This document shows positions 14,215-15,957 of a stretch of 15,957 nucleotides of DNA, in pieces. The position numbers and the translations under genes were made by a program. Source of the DNA: CAZLGO01 sp964559295 (GTDB taxonomy: Archaea; Methanobacteriota; Methanobacteria; Methanobacteriales; Methanobacteriaceae); the NCBI GenBank assembly GCA_964559295.1, contig CAZLGO010000040.1, positions 1 to 15,957 of the forward strand. Direction: 5' to 3'. A model generated the notes under the pieces. That model worked only from the letters and a program-made list of their open reading frames with translations, was not told the origin of the DNA and ran no database searches. How positions within the stretch are numbered: position 1 is the stretch's first letter; every line of letters starts with the position of its first letter.

Positions 14215-14790
14215 ATGTACATATGTTTAGAGGGTATCGATGGATCTGGGAAATCAACTCAAATCACTCTTCTTGAGGAATGGATAAAAGATTGCGGGTA
14301 TGATGTAATCCAGGTTTTTGAACCTACAAAGTCTCCTGTGGGTAAATTGATAAGAAAAATGCTTAAAAGTCGTGGGGCTACAGATAAAAATTTTCAGAGG
14401 ACCTTGGCATTGCTTTTTGCTGCTGATAGAATGATGCTCATGGAGAAGATCAAGGATGCAATATCTGCCGACAAGATAGTAATAAGTGATCGATGCTTTT
14501 ATTCAAGTTTTGTGTATCAAAACGAGGAGAATTGGATCTCCCAAATAAATAAATTTGCAATAAAACCAGACGTTGTGATATTGCTTGATTTAGATCCAGA
14601 AATTGCACAGAAAAGATGCAAAGGTAAAGATCAATTTGAGAACATGGCTTTTCAGGAGAAAATTAGAGGAAGGTATCTTAAACTTGCTGCTAATATGAAA
14701 TTTTTTGTTGTAAATGCAAACAACGGTATCAATAAAGTTCATGAGGACATTAAAAAAATACTCTCTCCAAAATTAGGCATGTGCATTTAA
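14215..14790 (+). CDS. tmk: Thymidylate kinase
   Basis: Cytoplasmic dTMP kinase, which phosphorylates dTMP to dTDP with ATP in DNA precursor synthesis. The P-loop GIDGSGKST covers residues 7-15. VFEPTKSP (E36, P37) and the following GKLIRKML bind the nucleotide. ISDRCFYSSFVYQ gives the Asp-Arg pair; bacterial enzymes usually have Tyr where this has Cys. KRCKGKDQFE forms the short LID region. Length is 191 residues, slightly under the usual 200-215, yet all motifs are present. The ATG at 14215 starts directly at the first strand; CGTGAT just upstream is a usable if closely spaced ribosome binding site. It stands alone, and a hairpin terminator follows its stop. It converges on the methyltransferase gene. 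Confidence 0.92.
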   Translation: MYICLEGIDGSGKSTQITLLEEWIKDCGYDVIQVFEPTKSPVGKLIRKMLKSRGATDKNFQRTLALLFAADRMMLMEKIKDAISADKIVISDRCFYSSFVYQNEENWISQINKFAIKPDVVILLDLDPEIAQKRCKGKDQFENMAFQEKIRGRYLKLAANMKFFVVNANNGINKVHEDIKKILSPKLGMCI

Positions 14791-14819
14791 ACAACACAGA
14801 AAAGGTGCTGTTATTTTTT
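14790..14819 (+). terminator. Hairpin plus T-run after tmk
   Basis: AACAACAC and GTGCTGTT form an 8-base stem with one mismatch around AGAAAAG, followed by ATTTTTT. The left arm starts at the tmk stop. T-runs terminate transcription in archaea, and the hairpin resembles a bacterial intrinsic terminator. It separates two convergent genes 35 bases apart. Confidence 0.6.
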
Positions 14820-14825
14820 GAAACC

Positions 14826-15506
14826 TTACTTTGAACCACCATAAACCGCAAAATTGTAGTATTTCCAGATCACATCAACATCCCTAAAACCTATATCTCG
14901 AAGCCAGTCCATCTGATCAATCAGCTTTGCAGGTATATCCTCCTCATTGTATTTTGGAAGCCATTTGCTTTCAATTTTTTTCATTGAAATTTTTTTATTC
15001 ATATAGTTGATCCATTTTTCCATATAAACTCCCTGAAGCTTATTGCTTGAGCCTAAAACGATATCTGCATTATAAAATACTCCTCCACTTGATAGAGCAT
15101 CGTATATCCCTTTATAAAATTGTTTTTTAGCTTCATCTGTCAGATGGTGAAGCGCCAGAGATGAAACAACCAAATCGTGTTTCTTCTTCTCAAATTCAAA
15201 ATCACGAAAATCAAGAACATGATAGCTTATATCATCATATCCTGCGAGTTTAATCTTGGCCATTTCAATCATTTTTTCCGCTAAATCAATGCAGATTATT
15301 TTGGCATTTGGAAATCTCTCTTTTATTTTTTTTGAAAGACTTCCTGTTCCACATCCTAAATCAACTACCCTAATGGACATGGAATTATCAAAGGGAATTA
15401 CAGATACCAGAGAGTTGATCATCTCGTTGTAGAAAGGTACCAGCTCCTGAATGATTTTATCGAATTCTTTTGCTTCCTCTTCAAAATGTTTTTTAACTTT
15501 TTCCAA
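14826..15506 (-). CDS. Class I SAM-dependent methyltransferase, substrate unknown
   Basis: A Rossmann-fold methyltransferase of the small-molecule (Methyltransf_25/UbiE-like) kind. Motif I VVDLGCGTG is at 47-55, the acidic residue ending strand 2 is D74 in IICIDLAEKM, VLDFRDFEF gives motif II, and DLVVSSLALHHL gives motif III. A lid-like helical insertion after GVFYNADI and the closing NFAVYGG strand suggest a small-molecule substrate. Length is 226 residues with no export signal. The start is TTG at 15506, supported by GGAG seven bases upstream. A TATATAA box on the minus strand (15571-15577) precedes it. It is monocistronic. The substrate cannot be read from the sequence; SAM binding is near certain. 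Confidence 0.85.
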   Translation of the reverse strand: MEKVKKHFEEEAKEFDKIIQELVPFYNEMINSLVSVIPFDNSMSIRVVDLGCGTGSLSKKIKERFPNAKIICIDLAEKMIEMAKIKLAGYDDISYHVLDFRDFEFEKKKHDLVVSSLALHHLTDEAKKQFYKGIYDALSSGGVFYNADIVLGSSNKLQGVYMEKWINYMNKKISMKKIESKWLPKYNEEDIPAKLIDQMDWLRDIGFRDVDVIWKYYNFAVYGGSK

Positions 15507-15570
15507 TGTACCACTCCATTTGAAGCTGTGATTACGCTTGTATTATTGTCAAATATTATTCAATTTGAGA

Positions 15571-15577
15571 TTATATA
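15571..15577 (-). promoter_or_regulatory. TATA box of the methyltransferase gene
   Basis: TATATAA on the minus strand is a strong TATA match about 65 bases before the TTG start. It implies a leader of roughly 40 bases that contains the GGAG ribosome binding site. Confidence 0.5.
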
Positions 15578-15600
15578 CATTTTTGTAATTCAAGAGACTG

Positions 15601-15876
15601 TCAACTTACACCATTGGGGTTAAAATGCAAAAAACCAAACAAATGGATCCTAAGATTTAAGGCCTGTGGATACCACAGAATTCCGCCAACATAAGTTCCT
15701 GGCTTTTTAGAACATCCTTTTAACACTTTTTTGAAAAAATAAATATCAAGACTTTTCAAAGTTTTCAGTATAAGAACTTTATCACTGCAGACTGGCGAAT
15801 ATAGGAAGGCGGCTTTTAAAGATAGTATCCTGAGCAGACGAACTAAAGAACTATTACGATCATTTAGGATGTTCAA
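15601..15876 (-). pseudogene. Decayed IS6/IS240-like DDE transposase fragment
   Basis: An open minus-strand frame reads SLDIYFFKKVLKGCSKKP followed by YVGGILWYPQAL. This matches the pattern in archaeal IS6/IS240-type transposases where a helix like FLKKVLKYCKNKP precedes VDGGPWYPWAL, the block holding the second catalytic Asp of the DDE triad. Here that Asp is missing (VGG instead of VDGG), and nothing recognisable follows beyond LNLRI. The N-terminal helix-turn-helix and the first Asp are not visible either, so the fragment is dead. The open frame begins with TTG and is probably not translated. The match is from memory of the family pattern, hence moderate confidence. Confidence 0.45.
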
Positions 15877-15910
15877 AGACTTTAATACTTTGAGAAACTA
15901 TTGAAAATTT

Positions 15911-15957
15911 GGCTCTGTAGAAACCCTTTACAATTTATAAGATAAATGCTTTAAATA
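15911..15957 (+). mobile_element. Possible left end of an IS6-like element running off the right edge
   Basis: GGCTCTGTAGAAAC at 15911-15924 resembles the terminal inverted repeats of IS6-family elements (GG-TCTGT type). It points rightward, so the element body would lie outside the window. TTTATAA at 15934-15940, then TTTAAATA at the edge, could be its transposase promoter. No matching opposite end (GTTTCTACAGAGCC) is present in the window. Confidence 0.35.

Noticed and set aside
1..15957. CRISPR arrays, tRNA or rRNA genes, replication origin
   Set aside because: No regularly spaced repeats, no cloverleaf-like segment with a TTCGA arm in context, and no origin-binding repeats were seen by eye.

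Overview
The window comes from an AT-rich archaeal genome, almost certainly a methanogen. Two methanogenesis-marker proteins are present (the DUF2099/marker 8 type and MtxX/marker 4 type), together with a UbiA-type ether-lipid prenyltransferase and an archaeal MJ0158-family PLP protein. Promoters look like archaeal TATA boxes, and ribosome binding sites are of the GGTGAT/GGAGG type. A Mur-ligase-like enzyme beside UppS, CapA-like and DUF4012 (LytR/CpsA/Psr-like) genes points to an organism with a pseudomurein wall, so Methanobacteriales, perhaps a mesophilic Methanobacterium-like species. The order-level placement is inference from gene content.

Layout. Positions 1-481 (-) hold the N-terminal part of a MurD-like Mur ligase, divergent from a cytoplasmic HtrA-type protease at 604-1542 (+). 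The protease ends one base from the convergent marker 8 gene (1544-2416, -). Next is a minus-strand, translationally coupled set transcribed leftward from 5245: an NYN-domain putative RNase, an MJ0158-family SelA-like PLP enzyme, and RNA 3'-phosphate cyclase rtcA. A 364-base gap holds only a small broken ORF. A second tight minus-strand operon (8932 down to 5610) carries mtxX, uppS, a TatD-type hydrolase and an exported CapA-family metallophosphatase. It shares its start region with a divergent DUF4012 protein (9020-9715, +).

The right half is looser. It contains a broken phosphodiesterase remnant (9721-9958, -), a helix-hairpin-helix/MutS2-like ATPase (10210-12105, -), a divergent UbiA-family DGGGP synthase (12284-13123, +) and a 95-residue protein that looks PH-like. 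A frameshifted, unrecognised pseudogene follows (13532-13889, -). Thymidylate kinase (14215-14790, +) then converges on a SAM methyltransferase (14826-15506, -). The right edge has a decayed IS6/IS240-like transposase remnant and an IS6-like terminal sequence at 15911 that probably starts another element outside the window.

Themes. Cell-envelope building is spread over three transcription units: Mur ligase; UppS plus CapA-like; and DUF4012. Membrane lipid synthesis is represented by the UbiA protein. The NYN-PLP-RtcA unit looks like an uncharacterised RNA-related module and is the best candidate here for undescribed biology. The gaps from 9.7 to 10.2 kb, 13.5 to 14.2 kb and 15.5 kb onward are places of gene decay and mobile-element traffic. 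No CRISPR array, tRNA or rRNA gene was seen.
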